DNA of 64,000 nucleotides from Cryptomeria japonica (GCF_030272615.1 NC_081408.1:308956450-309020449), one strand, 5' to 3'; positions 1-12,512 are shown, counted from the first letter of the stretch. Notes: generated from the sequence alone by a model not told the origin. Program-made: numbers and translations.

Positions 1-774
1 TGATGAAAATGCCTCTGTAAGCCAATGAGTTCTTTTGTAGACTTGTGGATGTCTAGACTATTGCAACTATATGCTCGCATGTCCTCTTATCTACTCTTAA
101 TATTCATGTAGCTTCTGAATGCTTATGCATTATTGAGTTTTCTCTGTATTTGAGATAATTTCATGGTATGTTCACCCTTTTGGAATAATTCTGATTTAGA
201 TGGAGCTGAGATCATGAAATGATTTTAGATGGTTAATCAAAGATTGTTTTTTCATCTTCATATGTATGTTATATGCATCTTGTGTACCCATGATATTGAT
301 ATATTAGTGTAGAATGTAGATATAACATACTGATCAAATTTTATTACTCTTGCTAGTATCGCATTGCTATTTTTCCTCATGTTGGGTTGGGTATTCTTCA
401 TGTCAAGAAGAATTTTGGTAAAGTCTAACTACTTCATGGTAGGGTGGACATGTGCTCTAATAGTGTTCTTGCCCAAAGTGTGCTAGAGAGAGATAAATGT
501 TGGGGGTTCCTGTCATGATGGCCTTCATGTTTTGTACATTATGTATTCATTACATTTGACTTTGTGATCTATTGTAAAGAAATATGCTTCCTTATCTCCT
601 ACTTTGATATTGACTAATGTACTCTTACTTTATGTTGAAATGTAGTTTCATGTCTCTAGTCTTATATATTTGAACACACTACAATGATTTATGCTTGTTT
701 ATATGTATTTTGTAAATTATTTTAATTTGATGTTATGGTGATCCTTATAGGAACCTAAGATTTAGTATTACTCT
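1..774. other. AT-rich sequence without recognised gene
   Basis: No open frame of useful length and no LTR end, PBS or repeat structure was recognised here. It lies directly upstream of decayed element coding sequence and may be the untranslated or 5' part of the same old element; that is inference. Confidence 0.4.
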
Positions 775-2264
775 TTGAATTTTTTATCGGTAGTAAGAGA
801 TAGGTTTGATCCAATAGATAAAATCAACCTAATCATTGGGGCTTACTTAAAGCATGAGAAAAAGGTGGAGGATCATTTAGCTAAATTTGTGGATGCTTAT
901 AATGTAAGAATAAGGGACTGCTACATAATGGATTTGAAGCTAGAAAACCTAGCTTCAAGGATATAGATCCCTAAGGGGCTTAAGGATGATGGAAAGAGGT
1001 TGCACCCCCCTTACAACTCACATAAATTTTGCAATATCCCTATATTTAATTTTGATCCTTCTATTAAAGAAGTTGAAGATATGGATGCAAGAGATCTAGG
1101 ACTATGGGCCAATGGACTCAAGACTAGGCTTCAAAGTATTATCCTATGGATCCTATGCTGAAAGTAGGAGTCCAATCTCTTCAATGGCAATAAATAGCCT
1201 CAAACAAGAAGCCATCTTCTTCCATAGGACAACCATCTGGGGCTTCAAATCCAATAGGGCATGTAAGCTTGTCACTAAGAGGGTCCCAATAAAGGTGATG
1301 AGAGTTTTGAAAGGAGGATATTCTTCTAAGATTGTTGCCATAGATAAGAAAAATCCTATTATAAATACTACTACCACTACCCCCACTATTCATAAATAAA
1401 CTAAGCCATCTAAGGCTAAGGGAAAGGGTAAGAAGCCACTTGAAAAACCTATAACCTATAAGAGGTTGAATAAAGGGCATATAAAGTTGTTCATTGAATC
1501 TTCTAAGGAAGAAGGAGAGGTGGAAGAGCACTAATCTCACAAAAAGAAGAAAGATAAGGGTAGAAGTTGATCTTGAGCAAGAGAATGATGTTCCTCCACT
1601 TGTACAAGATAATCAAGCAACTCCTTCAAAGTATCCCTCTACACAACCCAAGGATTTAGACATTCACTCAACCACACATTGGGAACAAGAGAGGAATTTA
1701 GTTCAGTGGGAGAATCCTAATATAATTGATTTACAACATGATTTGGAAATAGTTGAATCTCTGGATCCATTTAAGAATGCAAAAGTTGAAGAGGAATAAT
1801 AGAGGGTAGAGGAAAATATCCCTTTAGGCAATCAACAAGAAGAAGAATAACACAAAAAAGTTGAGAAAGAAAATCCCAAAGATGAAGAATCACATACAAT
1901 GCTCAATGAGGAAGAAGTTCTTGAGGAACAACATATGGTTGAAGTCCCAAAGGACCACCAAGAAGAAGATGTTAACTAAAAGTCCAATGATGTTAGAGAA
2001 GAAGCTGGTGAACATGATCAAACACTAGATGCAATGTCAAGATAACTCCCAACTTGGCTCACTCATACATTCAGAGAAGGCAAATGACACATAAGGAGCC
2101 ACGAGAACAAGATTTCTCTAAGTTAGAAGAATCCTTCAAGACACTGCTAAGTGCAAAAAATAAAGTGAGGAAAGTTTCATATATAACAAGTGATGCACAA
2201 GGTCACCAACAAGCCTAGATAGTTGTACCTCTAGTATAAAATCCCAAAGGATAAATGCAACAAT
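775..2264 (+). pseudogene. Decayed coding region of an old retroelement, function unknown
   Basis: Short plus-strand open pieces (about 775-966, 1,112-1,399, 1,494-1,799) run after one another in different frames, separated by stops and frameshifts. The first piece contains LIIGAYLKHEKKVEDHLAKF. The later part (about 1,740-2,040) is rich in Glu, Lys and Gln, as in coiled-coil or linker sequence. No protease, RT, integrase or zinc-knuckle motif was seen. The TRIM insertion at 2,265 interrupts it and related sequence resumes at 2,638. It resembles the gag-like coding part of a pol-less LTR element, but I do not recognise a family. A decayed host gene is not excluded, though the surrounding repeats make this unlikely. 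Confidence 0.35.
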
Positions 2265-2423
2265 TATTGCAAGGTGTGTGTCCTTGGTCTCCTTGTGATG
2301 TGCAACATAGCACTCAGGTTTGTGACATGGCTTAACTACCTCCTATGGAATCTATAAGTCTAGTGGTTGTATCGGGCATTAATGGGTCAAACTTTTGGTG
2401 CAACGGAAACCACACTTGTAACA
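2265..2423 (+). repeat. TRIM 5' LTR (159 bp)
   Basis: It begins tattgcaaggtgtgtg and ends cacacttgtaaca. It has the same length as the 3' copy and clear similarity throughout, including the shared stretch gtttgtgacatggcttaact. Confidence 0.9.
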
Positions 2424-2425
2424 AG

Positions 2426-2441
2426 TGGTATCAGAGCTTGG
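2426..2441 (+). promoter_or_regulatory. TRIM primer binding site (initiator tRNA-Met)
   Basis: tggtatcagagcttgg, two bases after the 5' LTR, matches the complement of the 3' end of plant initiator tRNA-Met. This is the common primer of plant copia elements and TRIMs. Confidence 0.9.
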
Positions 2442-2469
2442 TCATAGTTTCAAGCCCCTCGCTTGCATT

Positions 2470-2478
2470 GGGGGGGAT
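2470..2478 (+). promoter_or_regulatory. TRIM polypurine tract
   Basis: gggggggat lies directly before the 3' LTR start tgttgcaagg, where the plus-strand primer for reverse transcription is expected. Confidence 0.8.
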
Positions 2479-2637
2479 TGTTGCAAGGTGTGTGCCCTTG
2501 CTCTCCTTGTGTTATGTAGCGTAGCGCTCGGGTTTGTGACATGGCTTAACTACCTCTTGTGGATTCTATAAGTCTAGTGGTTGTATCAAGAATTAACAGG
2601 TTGATCTTTTGGTGAAACGCCAACCACACTTGTGACA
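2479..2637 (+). repeat. TRIM 3' LTR (159 bp)
   Basis: It begins tgttgcaaggtgtgtgccc and ends acacttgtgaca, with the canonical TG...CA ends. The right target duplication, acaac, follows. Confidence 0.9.
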
Positions 2638-2863
2638 ACAACAAGATTATCAATTATAGGAAATTGACCTTGGGGTGCAAAAAATAGATGGTGAGAAGCA
2701 TTCTTTGCAACTTACAATAGAGGCAATATTTAAAATGATGCAAAAGGATAAAGTGAAAAAGAGAAACTTAAAAATCAAGTTGAAGAACTCGATAAATATA
2801 TCAATCACCTCATGTGGTTGGTAGATATAGTCGCACCAACATTGTTCTTAGAAGAAACCCTTA

Positions 2864-4984
2864 CTCGGGATACCAGGATTCAAGATTTCTCCTCCTTCCA
2901 TTCCCATGAGCTCTCAGGCATATATGGAGAAAAAAAATTCTAACCTAAACTTTTAGGTTGAAATTTTTTTTCATCCAATCACAATTTCCAATTTAAAAAT
3001 TAATTTTCTAATTTCTCCCAAAAAGGTAAATGGAAAAGTTATTTTTTTTAAAATCATTTCTTTTCTCAATGGTATTTAATCAAATTTTTCTAAAGAGTTA
3101 TAAAGGCAATAATTTAAACTCTATTTTTATTTTTTTAAATCTAAAAAGGCAATAGCATGAAATTAACTTTATTTATTTTCTACTTGATTTAAATATGATC
3201 ACATTTCTAGATATAATGCAATTATCAAATTAAATTTAATAACCTCATTCAATTAACTAAATCCATAACACAAAGGTATATTAATAAATAAATTAAATAC
3301 ACCAAGTATGAAATGACGCCACATACACAATTAAATATTCTAACCCACTGGGGCAAGAAAACCAAGAAAAAACTCACGAAGACTTTGAAAAAGTCAACTG
3401 AACAAGACTTGAAGGTCGAACAAACGAAAAGGATGACCAACTGATCACACTCACATGGGTGTAATTGAGGGTAAAAATTTGGGTCAACCACTATCTCCTC
3501 CACTCCCATCGAACAAATAAGGTACGCTCAGACCTGTGAAGCCAGGTGGAGATGATACCTTGTACCTACCCGGTACTTGTACCTGCAATGTCCTGCATCA
3601 TTGAACCACACATGCATATAGACAAATATATAATCAGACACAACATGCACACCGATTGAGGAGAATTGTGGTGTTCCCTGTCTCACCAGAGTGAGTGAAG
3701 GAAAATCATCCCCTCGCATCCCATACACTTGCAAACATGCAACATATAAATAACACATCGCATATGTAAGGTAAAAGTGTCAGTCCATGACAATAATCCA
3801 TAAAAATATTGTAAGAAAGCATACATCACATATCTAGTTAAAGCATGAAATAACATCGAATAAGTCTAAATAAAGTATAGTAGTAATGTATCAACTGAAA
3901 AGTCAACTGCAGTAAAATATAAGTCTAACAAGTTTAATTGAGAAGGGGTACTACACTTTTCCTCCCAGGACAGGGGCGTGGCGCCCCTGTTCCTACCCTA
4001 TTTTAGGGCAGGACCTTTCCTAGAGCATGCATTGTAGGTTGTGCAGTGAGCGGGAAAACTCCCTCGATGTCGGCCTATGACAAAAATCAAATTCAGTAAC
4101 GTGTATTTAAGGGGCATTTCTCCTCTCATTTGCATAAGTCAAAGTTGGATAAGATTGGAGTGGGTCAAGCTGCATAAGCAATCAAGCATTCAAGAGCATT
4201 CAAGCATTCTTTTCCAGCATTAAGCATTCTCAAGTCTCCCTTCAAGGCTAGGTGTTGCATTCAAGTTAAAGATTCAACAATTGAAGAGGAGATTGATTCT
4301 AACATTTAATTCCACACAAGCATTTCTATTAACATTGCTACACACAACCTCCCTTGAGGTGATTTACAATTTAGTCTTTCATTTACATCTACTTGCAAGT
4401 ACTTTCTTTCATTACTTGGTTAATTTCAAAACTGTGATTTGACCTAAAGGTGAACCCCCAATCCCAACCAATTTTCCTCTCTTTTTGTGTGTAGGTTGCA
4501 GGTGCACAACTGTACTTTCAGATTCGGGCTCCATTTGCAGAGGCATAAAAATCCTTTTCATTTTGCAGATTTTTCGAAGGACTGTGTACATTCTCACCAT
4601 GGTCCAAGCAAATTTTCCTCAAATTCACAGGGTGACTTCGTCTCGACATATTACTATCAAATCCAGGTGCACAACTTCATCCCATATTTGGATCTTAAGT
4701 TATAATCAGTTCTTTGTCACTTTTGCATTACATAATTCAATAAATTCCTTTTCATTTCAAATAAGAAGAGGGGATTAGCTTATCATTCCAATTTCACTTA
4801 GAATTCTATATTCTTTCTTTGAAGGTTGGATCTAGTGAATTCTCCTCTCCTCTTCCAATGTAACTAGGTGAAAAGTGTTTGAAGGGAAATCCGTAGTGAA
4901 ACTCTCATCTCTCCTTGGAGGGAAAGGGCATTTTTCCTCTTGATCTCTCATTCACATTTCACCACATTACACCTATATAAAAAT
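2864..4984 (+). other. LTR-like, non-coding sequence between the direct repeats
   Basis: No gene. The segment holds a perfect 9-bp inverted repeat, acaggggcg/cgcccctgt, at 3,970-3,990, followed by a TATA-like gtatttaagg near 4,105. About 4,440-4,620 resembles, in the opposite orientation, the LTRs of the element at 6,940-13,703 (shared gtgaacccc and gtgtgtaggttgca words). It ends cattaca at 4,971 like an LTR end. I could not find a matching start or a target duplication, so this is called a probable solo or truncated LTR only. Confidence 0.4.
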
Positions 4985-5279
4985 TGATGCACAAGGTCAC
5001 CAAACAGACTATATAATTGTCCCTCTAGTGGACAACCCAAAGGAGAAATCCAACAACAAGATTATCAAGTATACCAAATTGACCTTGGGGTGAAAAAAAG
5101 GGATGGCGAGAAGCATTCTTTGGAACAAGTAGTAGAGGCAATATTTAAAATAATATAAAAGGATGAAGTGACAAAAGAAGAACTTAAAACTCAAGTTGAA
5201 GAGATCAATAAATATATCAATCACCTCATAGGGTTGGTATATATAGTTACACCAACATTGAGCTTATAAGAAACCCTTA
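4985..5279 (+). repeat. Direct repeat copy B, the empty TRIM site
   Basis: Homologue of 2,191-2,863 lacking the TRIM. At the insertion point it reads ccaacaacaagattat without interruption. In one plus frame it reads as a Glu/Lys-rich coiled-coil-like stretch (motif KDEVTKEELKTQVEE) and runs into the open region at 5,571-5,990, so B is continuous with coding sequence downstream. Confidence 0.8.
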
Positions 5280-5990
5280 TTGAGGATACAAAGGATTCAT
5301 CATATTGATGGCTTTATTATAGTAGTTGTGAAATAGAGAGAAGATGTTAAGGTCTTAGGAGAGGATTCCCTCGATAAGGTTATCAAAATGTATTAATCTA
5401 GTGATAAGTTGAGTTTTTTGTGCCAGTTGTTGTCAAGGCAAGCTAAAGGTAATATTATGTAAGAAACCATTCTTATGTGGGATAATTACATCCTAATTTT
5501 GACAAATTTGAAAGCCACACCTGAGGAGGAATTGCTCTAACAATCTATCATTGATGAAAAGGAAAAGAATATGCCAAAAGAATGGTTGAAGGTAGTCAAA
5601 TTGGTGTCTTCCACATACAAGAAAATGAAAGACACGATATTTCATCATCATAAGAATGGAAGAAAAGTTATTAAAAGGATAAAGGGGTTCATAAGTAAAT
5701 TATCTTGCTCATTTTGGGAGACCCCAAACAAAGTCAATGAGCCAAAAACCATCATACCAGATTTCAAAGCTATTTTTCATAAACAAAATATGAAGGAAAA
5801 TATTGATAGTATGATGATCATGAAGTCTAAACTAACCAATATGCAATCAAATATGGACAAAATAAAAGCTTCAAAGGTAAAATTGAAAGAATCTGGATAC
5901 TCTCAAGCCATAAAGATAAAATATACTAAGGCTCCATATATTGAAGAATTGAATATTATTGTGAATGTCTATACAGAGGCCTTTCTATAA
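5280..5990 (+). pseudogene. Decayed element ORF remnant, unknown protein
   Basis: The longest open piece is 5,571-5,990 (139 residues, starting MPKEWLKVVKLVSS). The same frame continues upstream to about 5,460 through a single TAA at about 5,538 (ctctaacaa). Composition is Lys/Ile/Ser-rich and soluble, with no signal peptide and no recognised domain. It follows repeat copy B in a plausible coding order. It is probably the C-terminal part of the protein remnant starting near 775. Function unknown. Confidence 0.35.
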
Positions 5991-6939
5991 GTTGTAGGTT
6001 TGTGAAAGGTGGTTTTCATGTTTTGAATATGAAGTGGAGGTGAATTGAGGATTTCACAGAGGTTCTTTTACATTATAAATCAGATTTATAAAGTTTCTAA
6101 GTGTATAAATGCACTTACTAATTTACCCATGGATTTTGAAGAAAATATAGCAGTTCAAGTTTGGTTACAATGCCATCCATCATGTGGGTCTTCACGTCAC
6201 AACTCCCATCTTTAAATCCATACCAAGATCAAGTGTCTTTTAATCTAGAGGAGGCTATGTGGAAGAAGATATTTCTACTTAAGTTGTACTTGAGTTCCAC
6301 CATGCTGAAATTCAGTTCTAGCCACTTTTGAAGGACCACAATTTTCTTTTTGTAGCTTGAAAATGATGTGCCTACCTCTTGTGTGAGGCATGAGATATAT
6401 TTAGTTCAATTAGTAAGTATAAATAGTTTATTTTAATTCTAGTTTTATTTTAGTTTGAATAATTTAAATGCCTAGTTATTATGTTAGAAACACTAGCTAT
6501 GGGTTGGCAAATTTTAATTGTAAACTCTATTTAAGAATGTTTGTTTGACATTCCAAGGGTTGGAAATTCTTTATCCATAGGCTATAGTAAAATGCGCTGC
6601 AATTTTAATGTTTTATGGTTTAGTCACCTCATGAAAAGACTTACAAAGAAAATTCTTGGGTCAATTCATGATTTTTACTAACCCAACTCTCTCGTATCAC
6701 TAGTTTGTCATTTGTATAAAAGAGCCAAATGAACCAGTGACAATCTTCAAGCACCAAGTTTATAGGTTTTTTAAGAGGTTGGTCACACCATACATCATGC
6801 CTAATGAGTCTGTAATGCCCGCCAAAATACCCTAGAGAAATATAACCATCTAATATGCAAATTGAGGTAACTTTTTAAAATATTAAACTAATTCAACATG
6901 TATAACTCATTCATTCTAACATCATTTATTCATACACAT
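5991..6939. other. Non-coding AT-rich segment with a possible LTR start
   Basis: No gene was found. At 6,811 tgtaatgcccgccaaaat has the look of a gypsy LTR start (TGTAAT...). If so, that older LTR is split by the insertion at 6,940. Its other end was not found. Confidence 0.3.
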
Positions 6940-8113
6940 TGTAAAGTGGAAAATTTGATCCTAGTGGTTCCCCACCTAGGAGAGAGAAAGGAAACCACTA
7001 GGATGATTTTCACTTGGGAGATACTTTACATTCAAAAGAGGGGCTGAATCCACTAGATCCAAATCCAACAGTAATAAGGATGTGAATACCAAGTTGATTG
7101 CAAGGGTTAGAATGAAATTTACCCTCTTTTGTAAATAGATATGTTGACTTGTTGACTATGTAGAAAAGGGAGACAAAATGGATGAAATAGGGAGCTATCG
7201 ATTCAGGATTGCGATGTAACTTTAGAGCTGATATATTTAGACTAATACAGATCTGCCCTGCAAATTTGGATAAAAGTCATCAGGACTAGGTTGAAAGTGT
7301 ACTTGGTCCTCCCAAAAATCCGCACGTCGAAAAGGGTTTTTCCATATTTGCAAATGAAGCCCAAACCTGCAATTACAACTACGCATATGCAACCTACACA
7401 CATAAAAGAAGGGAAGAAGGGTTGTGGATAGGGGTTCACCTCAATCAAACCCCAGTTGAGGAATCAACCTTGAAAGAAATTAATTGCAAATTCTTAAATA
7501 TAAATGATGGAAATGTATACCTTGTAGATCTACAATTTGTTGATGATGGTTGCTTTACTTCTTGAATTTAATCACAAATATTGTATGAAATGTCATGTAA
7601 CATGACAAAACTAACACGCACACATGCTTGCAAATGAATGTTGTAATGTTTCTCCAATGGATGAATGAAGAAGATAACTTGATGGATGTTTGGAGATTTG
7701 AATGCTTGATGATGATAATGGAGACCTTCTGCTTGAATTTTTCTTATTCTCCTTATCCTTGAATATCAAAATGAGAGGACTAAATCCCTCTTTATACTAG
7801 CCTAGGAGAATTAATTTTCATCTCACCAAAGGCTGACATAGAGATATTTGAATCTTGAAGAGAAAACTAGGTTCAAGGGTTGGATGGACTCATCTTAGGG
7901 CCACCCTAAGAGGGAGAACAGGGGCACCATGCCCCTGTCCTACCTTATTTTGGGGCCTAGATAGGGTCCTCAGGTGATATTAGGGCTGAAACGAGAGGAG
8001 ACTCAAAATTATGATGCAAAGAGGGGTCTCAATTGAATAGGGAGATGTAGTCGCAAAGGTCAGGGCCTAAAATGAGGTCAAAATTGCAAGGGTTGCAATT
8101 TTATGACGCTACA
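6940..8113 (-). repeat. LARD 3' LTR (left copy)
   Basis: It begins tgtaaagtggaaaatttgat and ends gacgctaca in plus orientation. It aligns along its whole length with 12,513-13,703. It contains an 8-bp perfect inverted repeat, acaggggc/gcccctgt, at 7,918-7,938. Confidence 0.88.
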
Positions 8114-8831
8114 TTTAGCATCCACTTTAGCAGGAATATGGCTTACGCCAATATTGTTAGTAAAGTAGAAGAAAGAGAGGGATGAAGATGAGAGATGTGA
8201 AGCAATACCACAAGGAATATAAGAAATCACTAATCTTGAGCGATAAAAGTCCCCAATCTTAGGATCTTAACTCATTCAAACATATGCAATAGCACACACA
8301 AAAAAAAGAACAAGACAAACAAAATAAGACAATGCATAAAAGACATACGAAAAAAAAAAAAAAACATGAGACCACAAATCAATTATCTGAAGAAACCTTG
8401 ATACTTAAATGTCTCAAACAACTAATTGAAACACAAAGACAAATGACATCACATAAACACCAATAATTACATAAAAGAGTAAAGTTGACATCATCCATGA
8501 ACCATCAATAGTAAAACTATGAGTTCATGAGAGGAAGAAGAGAGAAGACATGAATACACACTTTAGTGATCCATGAGAATAAAGGCAAACAAATAGAACC
8601 ATGGACATCTCACCCCTAGAATTAGGTGATCCATGGAGAAAAAAGGACATGGAAAACTTGCCCCTAGATTTTGTCTAGGTTATCCATGTAAGGAGGGAGG
8701 GTAAGAACACTACTAGTTCCACTTAACCTCATGCACATGTGTGTAAGTGGGGTTTGAAGCACCTCATGGGAGTCTATGCCCAAGTATGCTACAACCTGTA
8801 TAAAATGTATAGTACAAATGTCAAGAAAGGC

Positions 8832-9092
8832 GTGACATCTCACTCTAAGAGACTATACTCTAGTTCTGAGAATAATCACCCTGCATAAGAGAAAAGAAGT
8901 GGTGACATCTCACTCTAAGAGGCTACCCTTTAGTTCTGAGAATGACCCATTGTATAGGAGAAAAGTGGTAGCATCTCTCTCTTAGAGTTTTCCCTCTAGT
9001 TTTGAGAATGACCCACTATACAAGAGAAAAGTGACAACGTCTCACTCTAAGAGGCTGCCCTTTGGTTCCGAGAATGACCCACTATATAAGAG
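8832..9092. repeat. Minisatellite, four units of 64-70 bp
   Basis: Units start near 8,832, 8,902, 8,967 and 9,031. Each contains a variant of gacatctcactctaagagg followed by ctagttctgagaatgaccca and then taagagaaaag. The units differ by point changes. The array sits in the non-coding interior of the LARD-like element. A run of 13 C follows at about 9,140. Confidence 0.85.
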
Positions 9093-10740
9093 ATACAATG
9101 CACAAGAGAAATATAATACAAAAGGAGCAGTATGGGTTCCCCCCCCCCCCCCTTAAGATGTGAAAATAGTTTAATGTTGATATCTTAAGAAAAGTAGAAC
9201 AAGGATACCTTCCTTTGTCACCAAGAAGATATCCATCTTGCAACAATGTCATAAATCCAAGCAAGAGAGGGAAAACTCTTCAGGAAAGGGTAAGATAGTT
9301 GAAAAGAGATATCTTGTTGTAAATGTAAAGGAGATCCTTGTAGGAGAAGAGATCTTTGTTCAAAAGACATATACCCCCCCAGACGAGTTGTCTTAGACAA
9401 ATATAACATCTTCTAGAATGAAGCGCAAAAGAGAACAAGAATTCAATCCTTCCTTCTAGTGCTAGGTGAAAGGGATTATTTATGAAGGATGACTCACTTT
9501 TATCCCAATGGTGATGGGTGAATTTATTATAGATGTACATTATTAAATGTAAAAGAGGTTTTAGTCAAGGACTTACACCTCTTGTATAAGAGAGAACCCT
9601 TGAGCAAACAATAATGATTTCACACAAGGAATGACATTAAGTAATGAAACTCACACCATCATCAACATAGGAAAGAGTAGATCCTTATAGAAAGAGAAAG
9701 AGAGAGAGAGAAATAATTGCCCCCCAAGTATAGGGACAATGATAAGAGCTTACACAATCTTATAGAGAGAGATTAAACATAATAAAATGCACAATATACT
9801 TACATGAACGCATGTAAGAAAAGACATTAGTATATGTAAAACACACATCTCAGGAAGTGGTAATCTTCTAAGAGAAGAGAGAAAGAACATCACATATTCC
9901 CCAAGAGGGATTAGTCATAAGAACATACCATTGTAAGAAATGATAATCGCTTGTGAAAAATGCAGCCCCTAAAGGAAATAATGAGATATAAAGAAAGAGA
10001 AATGAGAGAAATCCTTGCCCCCGAGTGAGAATAACAAGGAGAAGTATTACACATCTTCTAATGGTGGTTATTTTCAAGAGATATGCCTTTCTAATGGAAC
10101 AAATCCTCTCAAGGGACATGTACTTCATGAGAGATCATTCCATACTAGGGGGCATATCATACTTGTGAATAGCCAAAACCATAAAAGAGGTAATTTTTCC
10201 AAGGGAATGAAGGCAAGAGAATAAATGGATTACTCATTAAAGATACTCTTCTTAAATCAGATAGGGAATCCCTATGCAATAAAGGATATTTAATAATGAA
10301 TAATGGACAAAGATAAAGATAAATCCATTGAAAGAAGAAGGAAAGTGAACTTCATGTTGCTACCCCAAGGTGTTTAAAATTGAAATATTACCACCACAAA
10401 TGATAAAGATCCCCCAATGAAGTTGGCTAGTTATGTCATATGGTGAAGAGAAACATGAAGGGAAGAGAAGTGCTAAGGCACTATGTTTTTTCCAAGGAAG
10501 ATAACTAGATCTATTGTAAGACAAATTTGTTCAAGATCATATCGCTTTTGAACAAATTTCTTAAATGTATGACATTTTCCAAGAGAATGTGAATATGAAC
10601 CATAAAAAATACAATATTCATCGCATTTCACTTGCTTAAGATTGTTGTTCTGTTATTTAGGAGGAAAGGAAATGTTCTTATCATATTTCAATCTCCAATA
10701 GATTCGTATAGCTAGTCTTTCAGGATGATTAATATGTTAA
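9093..10740. other. Non-coding interior of the LARD-like element
   Basis: Purine-rich sequence with many agagaaagag words. Short open frames here lack recognisable motifs or consistent frame use, and no gene is called. Confidence 0.6.
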
Positions 10741-10744
10741 TTCA

Positions 10745-11891
10745 TTTTTTTGGCATGGAGGAGAAGAACTATTAGAAGAAGAAGGATTATCATCCATGAT
10801 TCTAATTTTGCCACTGTCTATGTCATCTTGAATAGATTTTTCAAAATCGGGGCAATCATCAACTTTATGATTATAGGTTTGATGAAAGGAACAAAAAGGA
10901 CATTTTGAAGAAGAAGCATTCTTGAGGGCTCTCTTGATTTGTTGCCTTTGGAGATAATTTTTAAAATTTTGGATCCTAGGAGTTCATCCATATGGAGAGA
11001 AGTCTCATTTCCTAGGCCTTTTGTAGTAGCTTGTGTGGGAGGGTTTATAGGGACACAAATTCCTTGCTCAAGTCCTTGTCCTCTAAAACCTTTTTTTGTT
11101 ATTATATGAAAGACATGACTATAAGAATGTTGCAAATGACTAGGTGGGGGAATAGGATCTTAAATTTCTTTGAAATATGATGTGTAAGGGGGAATAAAAG
11201 GATTTGTAGATAAAGAAGGAATATCATGTGAAAGGATAATCTTCTTTCCTTTATCAATCTTATCCTTTTTGGGAGGTTGGGGATGAACATCTTTATCATC
11301 TAAAGGCTCATCTTTACTTATTTCTATGCGAGGGGGAAGATCATCAATAAAATGCATAGCATCATTATCTCTACATATATTTTAATGTTGAAGATAGTTC
11401 CTAGGAGAATAAGGAGGGTCCAAACATGTAAGAATGTTAATATTCCGATTTTGCCCCCCTTGCTCAAGGGTATGCGTATGAGAAGAAGATGGGCCCATTT
11501 TGCTTTCTAATGCTTTCTCTCTTTTAAAAAGATCATTGATTGAAGCATTATCTCTCATCTCATTTACACAAGATACTCTAGGAGAGGTACAAGGATTAGG
11601 ATCTCTAAGATTGGGATCTACAAAAGCCTTAAGGTAATTAACATATGAAATGTTGTTTGTTAATAACATCACCATAATGCAACAAAAATGGTATATGAAA
11701 GCTTTGAGATCAATTTGAAAAGGAAATACATTTGAAATCCTATCAACACAATATGACAAAGTGCTATAAATGAAAAGAAGCAACATAAAATGAAAGAAAT
11801 CAATATCCAACACATGATTGTAATAAATATATGTTAAAAAAAATCTAATCATATGTGAAATAGCAAATAAATCTAGTCCATTGATTGCCAT
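10745..11891 (-). pseudogene. gag remnant of the LARD-like element
   Basis: Minus-strand pieces 11,891-11,382, 11,357-11,160 and 11,135-10,818 lie in one frame, separated by stops. A one-base shift near 10,920 leads into the zinc-knuckle-like motif CPFCSFHQTYNHKVDDCPDF at about 10,845-10,905 (CxxC, then H, then C). This FHQ-type finger is the same kind as in the gag of the Ogre/Tat-like element at 57.7-59.4 kb. Upstream parts include a hydrophilic Pro/Lys/Asp-rich linker. The protein would be the structural capsid/nucleocapsid component of a gypsy-type particle; it is inactive here. Confidence 0.55.
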
Positions 11892-12496
11892 TGAAAGTCT
11901 CTTAATTAAAATCTTAAAAAAAGAAGATCTAAAATTAGGATCTTTTTATTGAAATTTGAACTTATTTTTGACCTTAAGAGGTGTTAGAATTGATAAAGTA
12001 TGCCAATTTTCTAGATTTATGCAGAACAATACAATCAATTTCGACTCCCAAAATTTTGGGGAAAATGCTAGGGATCGGGTGCAAAGTGTACCTGGTTTGA
12101 CCAACTTTTTCTAAAAAAATTTAGGGATTATTAAAATTATGATTTTATTGCAGAATCCAAAAAAACATCTGATTTGGAAATGTCTACACCAGTCAAATAA
12201 GTAGTCAAAGATTGAAATAGGAGATTCTTAAAACTTAGGGTTTTGCTTTTTAACCACTTAATTTTCAAAATGAAAAGATGGATTTAAATTATAATTTTGA
12301 AATAGGAATCATATCTTAAACAAGCAACTAAAATGTTACACTTCACAAGCTTAATTTCCTCCAAATGAAAAATTAGGGTTTATATGCAATTAACCTCTAA
12401 AATTTGCAAAAAGATCAAACTTGGAAATGAAATTTTGAAATTCAAATTGTAATTATTCAAATTTGGTAATGAGAAATCAGAATTAAAGTATAAGAT

Positions 12497-12509
12497 GTTG
12501 GGCTCACCA
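12497..12509 (-). promoter_or_regulatory. LARD primer binding site-like sequence
   Basis: Minus-strand TGGTGAGCCCAAC starts three bases inside the right LTR. It begins with the required TGG, but I cannot name the tRNA. Confidence 0.5.
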
Positions 12510-12512
12510 AAA

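Larger units (their letters stand above)
2265..2637 (+). mobile_element. TRIM (terminal-repeat retrotransposon in miniature)
   Basis: A 373-bp element has two 159-bp direct terminal repeats (2,265-2,423 and 2,479-2,637) around a 55-bp core. The core starts with a perfect initiator-Met primer binding site, tggtatcagagcttgg, and ends with a purine tract, ttgggggggat. The element codes for nothing and must have been mobilised in trans. The flanks are acaat on the left and acaac on the right, a 5-bp target duplication with one mismatch. The related copy at 4,985-5,279 has the unoccupied site, with acaac once, so the insertion is proven inside this window. The left LTR starts TA instead of TG, a single G-to-A change. 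Confidence 0.93.
2191..2863 (+). repeat. Direct repeat copy A (interrupted by the TRIM)
   Basis: Leaving out the TRIM at 2,265-2,637, this segment aligns end to end with 4,985-5,279: both start tgatgcacaaggtcacc and both end aagaaaccctta. Many point differences show the copies are old. In a plus frame both encode a charged, coiled-coil-like stretch. The repeats flank about 2.1 kb of LTR-like DNA. Confidence 0.8.

Noticed and set aside
8832-9092. CRISPR-like spaced repeats
   Set aside because: The whole 64-70-bp unit is repeated without unique spacers, in a plant retroelement.
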